This document shows, piece after piece, positions 25,653 to 34,513 of a stretch of DNA of 64,000 nt (positions within the stretch are counted from its first letter, which is position 1; each line of letters begins with the position of its first letter). The DNA is from a bacterium (GTDB lineage: Bacteria > Bacteroidota > Bacteroidia > Flavobacteriales_D > Crocinitomicaceae). The notes under the pieces were generated by a model. That model saw nothing but the letters and a program-made list of their open reading frames with translations, did not search any database and had not been told where the DNA came from. Location: positions 1 through 64,000 of the forward strand of contig JANSYQ010000009.1 of assembly GCA_024742305.1 (NCBI GenBank). The letters are read 5' to 3'. The translations under genes and the position numbers were made by a program.

Positions 25653-27935
25653 ATGGGTTATCTCGACGAACTAAACGAAAGTCAATTAAAGGCTGTGCAA
25701 AACATTGAAGGACCAACCATGGTAATTGCCGGGGCGGGTTCCGGGAAAACGCGTGTTTTGACCTTTCGCATTGCATACATGATGGAAAATGGTGTGGATC
25801 CGTTCAATATCATGGCGCTGACTTTTACCAACAAGGCGGCTCGTGAAATGACAGAGCGTATCGGAAACATTGTTGGGGAAGGCGAAGCTCGGAACATCAC
25901 CATGGGTACCTTCCACTCTGTTTTCTCAAGGATTTTGCGCTACAATGCAGATCGACTAGGATACCCGAGTAACTTCACGATATACGATACGCAGGACTCG
26001 AAGAGTTTGCTGAAGGAGATTATCAAACAATTCAACTTGGATGACAAGGCCTACAAACCCGGAAATGTGTTGGGGAGGATTTCATCTGCGAAAAACAACT
26101 TGATTTCTGCTGATGCGTATATGCAAAACCCAGATATTCAAGCGGAAGATAACATGGCGAAACGCCCGGAGTTGGGGCGTATTTACAAAACGTACGTACA
26201 GCGCTGTTTCAATGCCGGCGCAATGGATTTCGATGATCTTTTGTACAATACCAACGTTCTTTTGCGAGATTTCCCGGATGTATTGACGCATTACCAGCAC
26301 AAGTTCAAATACATCTTAGTGGATGAGTATCAGGATACGAACTATGCGCAATACCTCATCGTAAAAAAATTAGCTGCTGTATTCGAAAATATTTGTGTAG
26401 TTGGAGACGATGCCCAAAGTATCTACTCGTTCCGAGGAGCGAATATTCAGAACATTCTCAACTTTAAAAAAGATTATCCGGACTTCAAACTGTTCAAGCT
26501 AGAGCAGAATTATCGAAGTACCAAAAATATTGTGGAAGCCGCCAACAGCGTGATCGCCCGAAACAAGGATCAAATCAAAAAGAATGTTTGGACCGACAAC
26601 AGCGAAGGAGCGAAAATCAATGTTGTCCGAACGCTCACCGATAATGAGGAAGGAAAGTTGATCACCAACAAAATCTTTGACAAGAGCAAAGAACCTGGAT
26701 TGACGTACAATGACTTCGCCATTTTGTACCGAACGAATCGACAATCACGTTCCTTCGAGGAATCTTTACGAAAGTTGAATATTCCGTACAAAATCTACGG
26801 CGGTCTTTCTTTCTACCAACGAAAGGAAATCAAGGATTTGCTGGGCTATTTCCGCCTTACGGCCAATCCGCTGGATACAGAGGCGTTGAAGCGTGTTATC
26901 AACTACCCAAAACGTGGCATCGGCCAAACGAGTTTTCAAAACGTGATTGTCGCAGCGAACAACTACAACGTTTCTCCTTGGGAAGTAATCAGTGATTTTG
27001 CGAAATATCCTGTTCAGTTGACCACCGGTGCGAGAAACAAGATGATTGATTTTGTGATCATGATCAAAAGTTTTGCCGCTCAATTGGACAAAATGGATGC
27101 CTATACACTAGCGCAGGAAATCGCCAAAACTTCCGGTATTTTGAAGGAGATGCGCTCCGATAAAGACAAAGGACCTGAAGAAGTGGAACGATATCAAAAC
27201 GTGGAGGAATTACTTTCCGGTATCAAAGAGTTTACTGCCTCCCGTGAAGAAGGAGAGTCGAAGTCGCTTTCTGAATTTATGTTGGATGTAGCCTTACTAA
27301 CGGATGCCGACGAAGACAAGGGGGACGAGCGAAATCACATCACGTTAATGACCATTCACTCAAGTAAGGGACTGGAATTTCCACACGTTTACCTTGTGGG
27401 ATTGGAAGAAAACCTCTTTCCATCGCAAATGGCACTGCACTCAAGAACAGAGTTGGAGGAAGAACGTCGATTGTTTTATGTTGCAGTAACACGAGCGAAA
27501 GAAACCTGTACGCTTTCTTATGCAACATCTCGCTTTCAGTGGGGCAACTTAATCACCTCCGAACCAAGTCGTTTTATTGATGAAATTTCGCCGGAATACT
27601 TGCACTTCGAAACTCCTGAACGTGGTCGAGGTAGATCTTTGAGTGGCGGAATGAGTAATTCGTTTGAGAATCCTGCTGGACTTGGCGGACTGAACAAAAG
27701 TTTCGCAAAGTCGCCTTCCTTGAAGCGCGTGGACCAAGCAAAACCAAGCAAACCCAAAACGGGCGGAATGCTTGATTTAAAAGTGGGATACAATGTAAGT
27801 CATGATCGCTTCGGTAAAGGAAAGGTGATCAAGCTAGAAGGCAACGGACCGGATAAAAAAGCTACCATCTTCTTTCCGAAACACGGCTCTAAAACAGTTC
27901 TTTTGCGTTTCGCAAATCTAACGGTAGAAGAGTAA
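25653..27935 (+). CDS. uvrD: ATP-dependent DNA helicase UvrD/PcrA
   Basis: 760 aa, superfamily 1A. Walker A GAGSGKT is at residues 27-33. Other motifs are TFTNKAAREM (Ia), LVDEYQDTN (II), VGDDAQSIYSFRGA (III), EQNYRST (IV), LMTIHSSKGLEFPHVY (V) and EEERRLFYVAVTRAK (VI). The C-terminal tail, with VGYNVSHDRFGKGKVIKLEG, is the Tudor-like domain of PcrA/UvrD that contacts RNA polymerase. It unwinds DNA 3' to 5' in nucleotide excision and mismatch repair. UvrA is encoded about 18 kb away. PcrA is an equally good name. Confidence 0.96.
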   Translation: MGYLDELNESQLKAVQNIEGPTMVIAGAGSGKTRVLTFRIAYMMENGVDPFNIMALTFTNKAAREMTERIGNIVGEGEARNITMGTFHSVFSRILRYNADRLGYPSNFTIYDTQDSKSLLKEIIKQFNLDDKAYKPGNVLGRISSAKNNLISADAYMQNPDIQAEDNMAKRPELGRIYKTYVQRCFNAGAMDFDDLLYNTNVLLRDFPDVLTHYQHKFKYILVDEYQDTNYAQYLIVKKLAAVFENICVVGDDAQSIYSFRGANIQNILNFKKDYPDFKLFKLEQNYRSTKNIVEAANSVIARNKDQIKKNVWTDNSEGAKINVVRTLTDNEEGKLITNKIFDKSKEPGLTYNDFAILYRTNRQSRSFEESLRKLNIPYKIYGGLSFYQRKEIKDLLGYFRLTANPLDTEALKRVINYPKRGIGQTSFQNVIVAANNYNVSPWEVISDFAKYPVQLTTGARNKMIDFVIMIKSFAAQLDKMDAYTLAQEIAKTSGILKEMRSDKDKGPEEVERYQNVEELLSGIKEFTASREEGESKSLSEFMLDVALLTDADEDKGDERNHITLMTIHSSKGLEFPHVYLVGLEENLFPSQMALHSRTELEEERRLFYVAVTRAKETCTLSYATSRFQWGNLITSEPSRFIDEISPEYLHFETPERGRGRSLSGGMSNSFENPAGLGGLNKSFAKSPSLKRVDQAKPSKPKTGGMLDLKVGYNVSHDRFGKGKVIKLEGNGPDKKATIFFPKHGSKTVLLRFANLTVEE

Positions 27936-27988
27936 ATTGCAACCTTTCTTATTGATTCTGCGTATCTTATAGTAAATAATGATGCGTT

Positions 27989-28564
27989 ATGAAATATTTA
28001 GCTACAACTCTTATGTTGATCCTGTGCGGATCGGTAATGTCTCAAATTAAATTTTCAGACAAGACTTTCGACAACGGAATGCGTTATCCAGTGGCACATT
28101 ATTCTAAGAACCCAACGGTTGCTGATACCATGAATGCCATTATTCAAAGAAACTTAATGGATGCCGAGGTAAGCGACTTCTGCGTGGGCGATTACGGACT
28201 TGTACAAAAGGGAAATCATGTGGAACTCCATCTTGTTTGTAATTGTATTGACTTTGCAGAAACCGATCACCGTTATTTGTTCTTCAGTTTAGAAACAGGA
28301 CAGTTGGTTGATTACTCGGACCTTTTCGACCCGAAGGAAAAAGCGAAAGGACTTACGCGAATTAATGAACTTGTTTCCGATGCCGGTGACGACACGTGCA
28401 AAGCAGAACTTATTTCCAACGGAGAAAATCTCAATTGGAGCGATATGACTATTCGTTTGTATAAGGAAGGTTTAGAAATTCATCCGAAAGCCGGGAAATG
28501 CAACAACCCTGTGAAAGTTCCATGGACGGAAGTAAGTACGTATTTGAAGTATAACTTCCTTTAG
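27989..28564 (+). CDS. Small exported hypothetical protein
   Basis: 191 aa. The signal peptide is MKYLATTLMLILCGSVMSQ. The mature part has five cysteines, including C-N-C near residue 87, and ends with the segment VPWTEVSTYLKYNFL, which recalls the end of DUF3298-type domains (weak similarity). Probably periplasmic. It lies 53 bp after uvrD, with its own weak TATCTTAT box, and overlaps the convergent tamL stop by 4 nt. Confidence 0.65.
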   Translation: MKYLATTLMLILCGSVMSQIKFSDKTFDNGMRYPVAHYSKNPTVADTMNAIIQRNLMDAEVSDFCVGDYGLVQKGNHVELHLVCNCIDFAETDHRYLFFSLETGQLVDYSDLFDPKEKAKGLTRINELVSDAGDDTCKAELISNGENLNWSDMTIRLYKEGLEIHPKAGKCNNPVKVPWTEVSTYLKYNFL

Positions 28565-31203
28565 AAAGGATATCCAATTCCTAAATGGAAATTCGGAAGG
28601 TATAGGTTCGGCGTGAAATTCTCCCAATCAGGGCCGAAAACGTTCTCTACCTCTTGCAAGAACTCATCTTTTTTCTGGAAGATCCAGTTTTCGCCGGAAG
28701 GCAACGCCGGGTTTCTTATAGGAATACCTAAATCCAATCGGATGATGAAATAGTCGAGGTCCATACGCAATCCGAATCCTGTTGCCACGGCAATTTGGCG
28801 CCACCAGTCCGCCGAAATTTGTCCATTTAGTCGGTTGGGATCTTCAGATGTGGTCCAAATATTTCCAGCATCTACAAAAACTGCCCCTTTGAAAAATGAG
28901 TTAATGGCAAAACGGAACTCTCCGAAAGCGCCAAGGCGTAAATCTCCAATTTGCGTTGCACTCCGAAGTGTGTCCAAGTAGTATTTATATCCACCCGGTC
29001 CCAAAGTCCTTGCACGCCAACCTCGGTTGTCGTTGGCCCCACCAGCAAAGAAACTGTAATCAAAAGGTAACGCTGTTGTCGTATTCCCATATGGAATTCC
29101 ACCACCAATCTCCAGTTTCATATTGATGCTACGTTCGTTTCGGAACGGCTTGGAGAATATGAGTTCATTATCGAGACGTGCGAACTGTGAGTACCCTACT
29201 CCATTAATAGCATACTGTCCCAATTCCGTCGTATCTTGGAATGGTCGAAATACACTCAAAACATTTCCTGCCGGCTCAAATACTGAGGCAAAATACAATT
29301 GAGCATTCCCCTTCCTGTTGGGTTTCTCCTTAATATTGTACTCATAGCGAAAACGCCAATCCTGCCAAATAAACTGATTACTAAAGGCATTCAGCAAGAA
29401 CAAATCTCCCAAATCATCCAAGCGCTGCTGAAACTCTTCTGACTTATTGATATTGACAAAACGAACGACTGAGACTCCCGGTAAGCCCACTTCGAAAAGG
29501 GATGTTTTTGTAACAATGAACTTCCACTCGTAGTCCAATTGAAAGGAGCGACGCTCAAAATCCTCTCGGTTTTGATAGCTGTAACCGGCCGAGATAATTG
29601 TCTGCGGACGGCGTTTCTTGGAAATATCACTACTTCGTAATGGTAGTAATCCTGGTAGGGTCAATCGCACGCTTGGACCAATTTCAAAAGTGTTGAAACT
29701 TCGACCTGTGGTAACCACCTGACCGCCTTGCGATTCATCAAATATAGCAGGTTGTGACTCAAACCCACCGGAAATAGAAAAGGTCAATTTTTCTCCTCCG
29801 CGAAATAAATTACGATTGGTATAGCTGATGGATGCTGAGGCTCCTAAATATCCGTTGGTATTCGTTGCTCGAGGTTGAAAGGAGTAACTCTGACTCTTTT
29901 TCGGTGCAATGTAGTAGTGAATTTGTAAGCGGTTCGAGTCCAATTCGACAATCTCGGTTTTGATCGCCTTAAAAAGATCCATCCGAAGCAATGCAGCATA
30001 GGAATCCTCTGCGTTCTTGTTGGAATACCGCGAATCTTTTTCCAAAAAGTTTTGAGATTCAAGAACCAAAGGTTTTACGAATGGTTTTCCGTTGTAGTAG
30101 ATGATGGCTTCACGATTTTCTAACCTTCGTCCGCCTTTCTCCTTTGCATACACCATGGTATCTACGGTGTTCAAAAACGGACCGTTATAAAGCGAGAATC
30201 CATTTTTTTGCATCATATTCTTGAAGTTTCCTTCGTATTGCAAGGTGTCTGCCAAGTGAAAGAAGACCTCATCAATCACATATTTTCTGTGTCTGATTTG
30301 AACCAAAGAGTCAGAAGATGGGTTTGCACGAACCGTTCTATCCCCAAAAACAATGGTTAAATCCACGGACATATCTGCACTGGACGTATCTGCCAAATAG
30401 GTGATGTGATTGGCACTGAATCCGTAGAATGATGAGTCACGCATGAATTTCGCTACACGTGAGCGGTAACTGTCCAGTAATTCGGAATCGAATGGCTTAT
30501 CAATCAGCGGTGGATCGTGCCTTGTACGCACAAAATCATTGTACGCGGCCAAAACCTCTTCGTTTTTACAATCCACTTTGGTTTTGCGGATCATGTAACG
30601 ATCCCCAGTGGTTATGACATAACTTACGACAGCTTTTTGGTTCCCTTTATATTTTACCAATCCCTCTGCCTTGCCATAATAGTAACCTTTTTGTTTCAGG
30701 TAGGCAGACATCTGCTCCAAGGTCTTTTCAAATGCCGTACTATCAAAAATTACTGGAGGTTCACCAATTTCATACTTGTACCACTCGCGAAAAAATTTCG
30801 TTGGATTGATCGTGTCTTTTAGTCGAACGGTTTTGTGCGTGTAAAAGTCCTTCCCTTTTTCTTTCGCCTTTGCAATTCGTTTTTGATTGATACGTTTCTG
30901 CTTTTCCAAGCGACGTTGGTTTTCCGCTTTGATCTCAGCATCTTTTCTCTCTCGCTTCTCGGCAATTTTTAATGAATCAAAGGTATTGTAGGCGTTTAGT
31001 TTCCACTTGATCCACAAACGCTGGTAGTTCGCTGGTTGCCGCACAATTGAAGCCACATCGTCCTTATCCAACTTGTCTCCCTTAATGGTAATCTTGTTCT
31101 TTTTGATCAAATATTTGGATTCCGGAACATACTTGGTTTGATTACAACCAACTACGAACAGGATCAGGATCGGCAGAATATATGTAAGTTTGGTGCGCTG
31201 CAC
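28561..31203 (-). CDS. TamL-like lipidated Omp85 outer membrane protein
   Basis: 880 aa from a GTG; the codon just upstream in frame is a stop, so no longer start exists. A lipoprotein signal has Cys20 (LFVVGC). POTRA-like segments occupy roughly residues 30-430, interrupted by a highly charged Lys/Arg/Glu stretch at 75-120. The second half is a 16-strand-type Omp85 barrel: FSISGGFESQP, GGANDNRGWRARTLGPGGY and the conserved G-L-R-M-D-L-D-Y-F-I-I-R-L-D-L-G-I-P near the end. Lipidated TamA proteins (TamL) are typical of Bacteroidota and help assemble outer membrane proteins. A TamB partner is not adjacent. A -7 box lies in the 38-bp divergent gap. Confidence 0.88.
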   Translation of the reverse strand: MQRTKLTYILPILILFVVGCNQTKYVPESKYLIKKNKITIKGDKLDKDDVASIVRQPANYQRLWIKWKLNAYNTFDSLKIAEKRERKDAEIKAENQRRLEKQKRINQKRIAKAKEKGKDFYTHKTVRLKDTINPTKFFREWYKYEIGEPPVIFDSTAFEKTLEQMSAYLKQKGYYYGKAEGLVKYKGNQKAVVSYVITTGDRYMIRKTKVDCKNEEVLAAYNDFVRTRHDPPLIDKPFDSELLDSYRSRVAKFMRDSSFYGFSANHITYLADTSSADMSVDLTIVFGDRTVRANPSSDSLVQIRHRKYVIDEVFFHLADTLQYEGNFKNMMQKNGFSLYNGPFLNTVDTMVYAKEKGGRRLENREAIIYYNGKPFVKPLVLESQNFLEKDSRYSNKNAEDSYAALLRMDLFKAIKTEIVELDSNRLQIHYYIAPKKSQSYSFQPRATNTNGYLGASASISYTNRNLFRGGEKLTFSISGGFESQPAIFDESQGGQVVTTGRSFNTFEIGPSVRLTLPGLLPLRSSDISKKRRPQTIISAGYSYQNREDFERRSFQLDYEWKFIVTKTSLFEVGLPGVSVVRFVNINKSEEFQQRLDDLGDLFLLNAFSNQFIWQDWRFRYEYNIKEKPNRKGNAQLYFASVFEPAGNVLSVFRPFQDTTELGQYAINGVGYSQFARLDNELIFSKPFRNERSINMKLEIGGGIPYGNTTTALPFDYSFFAGGANDNRGWRARTLGPGGYKYYLDTLRSATQIGDLRLGAFGEFRFAINSFFKGAVFVDAGNIWTTSEDPNRLNGQISADWWRQIAVATGFGLRMDLDYFIIRLDLGIPIRNPALPSGENWIFQKKDEFLQEVENVFGPDWENFTPNLYLPNFHLGIGYPF

Positions 31204-31221
31204 TTAATGTAATACTTCAAG

Positions 31222-31229
31222 CAAATTTA
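31222..31229 (-). promoter_or_regulatory. -7 box upstream of the TamL-like gene
   Basis: Minus-strand TAAATTTG matches TAnnTTTG exactly, 18 bp before the GTG start. No TTG is at the usual -33 distance. Confidence 0.45.
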
Positions 31230-31241
31230 ATAAAAGCATTC

Positions 31242-31955
31242 ATGGATGCTCTCTCGAAAAATAAGATTAAATGGATCCGATCCTTGCGCCTAAAAAAAAA
31301 CAGGGACTCGGAAGGGCTCTTTGTTGTGGAAGGAGCAAAAATGGTGCAAGAAATTTTAAAGGATGAAAGTGCGACCGTTGAATGTTTGGTCACTACAGAT
31401 GAATCTCTTGATTTTGCTGGTACGCAATTTCATACGGATACTGCCACGATGAAGGCCATCAGCGGATTATCGACACCGAGTTCCTTGCTTGCGGTGGTGA
31501 AAAAACCTCAGATTTCAACGAAAAAATCACCTTGGACGCTTGTTTTAGATGGCGTTCAAGATCCAGGAAATATGGGGACAATCATTCGAACGGCGGACTG
31601 GTTTGGCATTACGGACATTGTTTGCTCTCAGCAAACGGTGGATTGCTTCAACCCAAAAGTTGTTCAATCGACCATGGGCTCAATTTTCAGGGTGTGCGTG
31701 AGGTATGAGAGGCTTGAGGATTACTTTGAAAATGTTGATCGTCCGGTGTTTGGCGCGCTACTCGAAGGGGAAAACATGCATTGTGTTACCGTACCCAAAG
31801 AAGGTATTCTACTGATGGGCAACGAAGGCAATGGCATTTCCGAAGAGTTGATTGATTTCATCTCCCACCCGATTCACATCCCAGGCAAAGGCGGCGCAGA
31901 GTCGTTAAATGTTGCTGTCGCGACGGGGATTTTGTTAGGAAGATTTTCCCACTAA
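31242..31955 (+). CDS. SpoU/TrmH-family RNA 2'-O-methyltransferase
   Basis: 237 aa. An N-terminal substrate-binding domain (LSKNKIKWIRSLRLKKNRD...F-V-V-E-G) precedes the SPOUT knot domain. The knot has the three family motifs: LDGVQDPGNMGTIIRTADWF near residue 105, L-L-M-G-N-E-G-N-G-I-S near 188 and IPGKGGAESLNVAVATGILL near 215. It methylates ribose in rRNA or tRNA using S-adenosylmethionine; the exact target is not deducible (RlmB or TsnR type). It is divergent from the TamL-like gene, a pairing I have the impression is common in Bacteroidota. Confidence 0.93.
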   Translation: MDALSKNKIKWIRSLRLKKNRDSEGLFVVEGAKMVQEILKDESATVECLVTTDESLDFAGTQFHTDTATMKAISGLSTPSSLLAVVKKPQISTKKSPWTLVLDGVQDPGNMGTIIRTADWFGITDIVCSQQTVDCFNPKVVQSTMGSIFRVCVRYERLEDYFENVDRPVFGALLEGENMHCVTVPKEGILLMGNEGNGISEELIDFISHPIHIPGKGGAESLNVAVATGILLGRFSH

Positions 31956-32041
31956 GATTTATCAAAAAAGGCGATCTGCCAAGTAAAAATTTACGGACTT
32001 CTAAAGCCTCAGTCCTCCGATTAAAAAATATTTCTTTATGT

Positions 32042-32065
32042 ACTTTCAATTATTTCTGAAAGTTT
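32042..32065 (+). promoter_or_regulatory. Palindromic operator upstream of the gbsR-type gene
   Basis: ACTTTCA-(6 nt)-TTCTGAAAGT: the core is CTTTCA at 32043-32048 and TGAAAG at 32057-32062, 8 nt apart. It ends just before the TATATTTG box and start codon. An almost identical site lies at 32595-32618 before the next gene, strongly suggesting binding by the GbsR-type regulator. Confidence 0.7.
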
Positions 32066-32067
32066 TA

Positions 32068-32075
32068 TATATTTG
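32068..32075 (+). promoter_or_regulatory. -7 box abutting the gbsR-type start codon
   Basis: TATATTTG matches TAnnTTTG exactly and ends 4 nt before the ATG at 32080. It lies directly downstream of the operator. The transcript would be leaderless or nearly so. Confidence 0.5.
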
Positions 32076-32079
32076 AAAT

Positions 32080-32577
32080 ATGAAATTAGACGAAGCAAAG
32101 CAGCATTTTATTCAATCATGGGGAACTCTAGGGTCTAACTGGGGTATAAACAGAACCATGGCACAGATTCACGCTTTGCTGTTGGTTTCCAGTGAACCAA
32201 TTTCTACGGAGGACATGATGGAGCAACTTCAGATTTCACGTGGAAATGCGAATATGAACACGCGCACTCTAATTGAATGGGGCATTGTGACCAAGACCCA
32301 TATTCCCGGTGAGCGCCGCGAGTTTTTCGTTACGGATAAGGATATTTGGGCACTGGCGAGACAAATAGTTAAGCAGCGTCGTCAACGTGAAATTGAACCC
32401 ATGCTCCGTGTCATTCAAGAAGTGAAAAACGTGGAGGGAAACGATAAGGAAACGAAAGAATTCAAAGAGTTAATCAACGATATTGACAGCTTCACCCAAA
32501 AGGCAGACGATTTAATGGATAAGTTCATTCGATCTGATGAACATTGGTTCTACCGTCAATTGCTGAAAATGGTGTAG
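32080..32577 (+). CDS. GbsR/MarR-family transcriptional regulator
   Basis: 165 aa. It fits the GbsR class of winged-helix regulators: FIQSWGTLGSNWGINRTMAQ at the start, a helix-turn-helix with MEQLQISRGNANMNTRTLIEWG near residues 47-72, and RREFFVTDKDIW in the wing. Family members control osmoprotectant or transport genes. Its start and that of the next gene are each preceded by the same palindrome, so self-control and control of the membrane pair are likely. Ligand unknown. Confidence 0.9.
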   Translation: MKLDEAKQHFIQSWGTLGSNWGINRTMAQIHALLLVSSEPISTEDMMEQLQISRGNANMNTRTLIEWGIVTKTHIPGERREFFVTDKDIWALARQIVKQRRQREIEPMLRVIQEVKNVEGNDKETKEFKELINDIDSFTQKADDLMDKFIRSDEHWFYRQLLKMV

Positions 32578-32594
32578 TATTTTTTTAACCATAT

Positions 32595-32618
32595 ACTTTC
32601 AATTATTCCTGAAAGTTT
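32595..32618 (+). promoter_or_regulatory. Second copy of the palindromic operator
   Basis: CTTTCA at 32596-32601 and TGAAAG at 32610-32615, 8 nt apart. It differs from the 32042 copy at one position within 24 bp and sits 14 bp before the ATG at 32632. Confidence 0.7.
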
Positions 32619-32631
32619 AAAAACAAATAAA

Positions 32632-33054
32632 ATGGAAAAAGAGAAAAAAATCGGAGCATGGCTGGGAATGGCAGGTGGACTGTTGGGTATAATAGCTGTA
32701 CTAGTCATTTTTGGAAAGAATTCCTTACGTCCTATGCACTACCCCTTGATTCTATCAATTATTTCCGTAGGACTGACTTTTTCTGCCTTATTCGGAGCAA
32801 AAGCAGCAAAGGAGATCAATCAAAAGAAACTGCATCCAGTTTTAGCTGGTATCAAGTCTACAGTATTCACCACCTTATGCAGTGACGTCGGTGTAACTAT
32901 TCTTATGGCTCTCATGCACGGAGAGCCCTCTTGGATTCTCTCCATTCCGGTAATTATGATCATGTCTTTTGTTGCAGGCGGCATCCCCATGCTCATTATT
33001 GCCATCATTTTTGGATACACCTTACAATTCACCCTTAAAAAACGTCTATCATGA
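32632..33054 (+). CDS. Small integral membrane protein, first of GbsR-linked pair
   Basis: 140 aa with four hydrophobic segments (about residues 8-27, 37-56, 74-92 and 102-132). Basic residues cluster at both ends. Not recognised. It starts 14 bp behind the palindromic operator and overlaps the next membrane gene by ATGA, so the two products are probably made together and may form one complex. The regulator next door suggests that their level is adjusted to some signal. Confidence 0.75.
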   Translation: MEKEKKIGAWLGMAGGLLGIIAVLVIFGKNSLRPMHYPLILSIISVGLTFSALFGAKAAKEINQKKLHPVLAGIKSTVFTTLCSDVGVTILMALMHGEPSWILSIPVIMIMSFVAGGIPMLIIAIIFGYTLQFTLKKRLS

Positions 33055-33497
33055 TAGAATTTAAAGTTCCCACAGGCCTCATTATTGCTGGTGGTATTGG
33101 ACAGATTTTCACCGCGTTGATATATCCTTACATCCGTCACGTTGTGTTCGATTGGTACAGCGACATTCAAAAACTGCGTCCGTTAAATCAGGAAATTGCT
33201 AAAACGTATGGCCGCTACATTCAAGGGCTCAATTTTTCGTTCGGAATCATCTCTTTATTGATGTTCTATGAGCTTCAGAACGGCACCGCTTTGGCATGCG
33301 CACTCACAGGATTGATCGCAGCGTACTGGATCGGAAAAATTGCCACTCAATTCGCCTATTACCCGATGTATGAAATCCCCAAGAAAACACTATTTCGGGT
33401 CGGTGAAGTATTGATGAACGGACTGTTCTTCCTATTCGCAGGAGTGTTCACTTGGTTGTTTGTAGTGAACCTCTTGCACTATTTTGGAGCGAATTGA
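33051..33497 (+). CDS. Small integral membrane protein, second of GbsR-linked pair
   Basis: 148 aa with four hydrophobic helices (about 8-28, 60-76, 80-98 and 120-142) and a loop after the first containing Y-P-Y-I-R-H-V-V-F-D-W-Y. Not recognised. The start codon overlaps the previous stop (ATGA), indicating translational coupling. It converges on the minus-strand gene ending at 33517. Confidence 0.75.
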   Translation: MIEFKVPTGLIIAGGIGQIFTALIYPYIRHVVFDWYSDIQKLRPLNQEIAKTYGRYIQGLNFSFGIISLLMFYELQNGTALACALTGLIAAYWIGKIATQFAYYPMYEIPKKTLFRVGEVLMNGLFFLFAGVFTWLFVVNLLHYFGAN

Positions 33498-33516
33498 TAA
33501 TCAACGGAACTAAATA

Positions 33517-34461
33517 CTATGGCAACGTGTAGCGAACTCCCCAGTTAATACCAAAGAATGGATTGATTTCAACCGGAGCACCGCTCAACATGTTAAATTC
33601 AGTTCCAATAAGTCCTTTTGCTTCGATACTGAATCGACTGAGAAAATCACGATTGTAGAATGGCGTATAGTCAATACCTATTGGAAGGTATGGTGCGAAA
33701 ACAAACATCATTTTTGCATCGAGTGCCTTATGTTCGCCATCGAGATATATTTCATTCGTGGAAGCCGCATATGGTGCTTGGGGCCAAATTGCATAGCTCG
33801 AATAATTCGGAAAGGCAAGGTAACCATCGTCGTCTCTATACTCGTATCTGTATGCTTGATATCGTGAATATTGAATATTCTGATGAACAGAAACGCCCAG
33901 TTGTGCACCGAATCCAGCAAAACCTGAAAAACGACTGCGTTCGGTTCTGAAAATGTACTCTCCTGACAATGAGACCAATTGTTTCGTATAGTAAAGTCGT
34001 TCCTTATCCATCCAAACGCTATCTAAGTAAACCAGTGATGGTCCTTGATCCGGATAATACACTTGAAATGAGTCCAAATGATCAGAAGTTGCAGTTATAT
34101 GGTTTTCACTAAGTACCATTGAATAACGTGAATAATTGACTCCAAACCGTACTTCTTGTCGCTTTTTTCCGGTGGAGAAACCTACATTCAAACCGAAGTT
34201 CGTCGAAGCACCACGGCCAATAGCAAATGGTGTATATGGATAAAATTTATCATCTGAACCTTCGAGTTCCTTTTTATTCTTCACAAATCCCTCAGCGCCT
34301 ATTTCAGAACCGAAGTCTGCATAATTTCGAGACCCCAAACTGAGGTCCATATTGATCATTTTCCATTTTAGAAGTGGCTGTATTTCCTCTTGATTTTCTG
34401 TATTCGATTGTGAAAGTGCAAAAACAGGAAGCAGGCAAAATATACCAATGAAGCTTTTCAT
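33517..34461 (-). CDS. Exported protein, probable outer membrane barrel
   Basis: 314 aa from the ATG at 34461 (MKSFIGIFCLLPVFALSQ), a clean signal peptide; a GTG at 34476 adds five residues. The mature part alternates amphipathic strands with aromatic girdle residues (FGLNVGFSTGKKRQEVRFGVNYSRY, SGFAGFGAQLGVSVHQN) and ends in R-Y-T-L-P. This is the pattern of an outer membrane beta-barrel, but no family is recognised. It lies 52 bp downstream of the FAD dehydrogenase. Confidence 0.7.
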   Translation of the reverse strand: MKSFIGIFCLLPVFALSQSNTENQEEIQPLLKWKMINMDLSLGSRNYADFGSEIGAEGFVKNKKELEGSDDKFYPYTPFAIGRGASTNFGLNVGFSTGKKRQEVRFGVNYSRYSMVLSENHITATSDHLDSFQVYYPDQGPSLVYLDSVWMDKERLYYTKQLVSLSGEYIFRTERSRFSGFAGFGAQLGVSVHQNIQYSRYQAYRYEYRDDDGYLAFPNYSSYAIWPQAPYAASTNEIYLDGEHKALDAKMMFVFAPYLPIGIDYTPFYNRDFLSRFSIEAKGLIGTEFNMLSGAPVEINPFFGINWGVRYTLP

Positions 34462-34513
34462 AATTAGTGATTTCACACCAAAACGGGGGACTCATTCAAT
34501 TGTTGTTCGTCGA

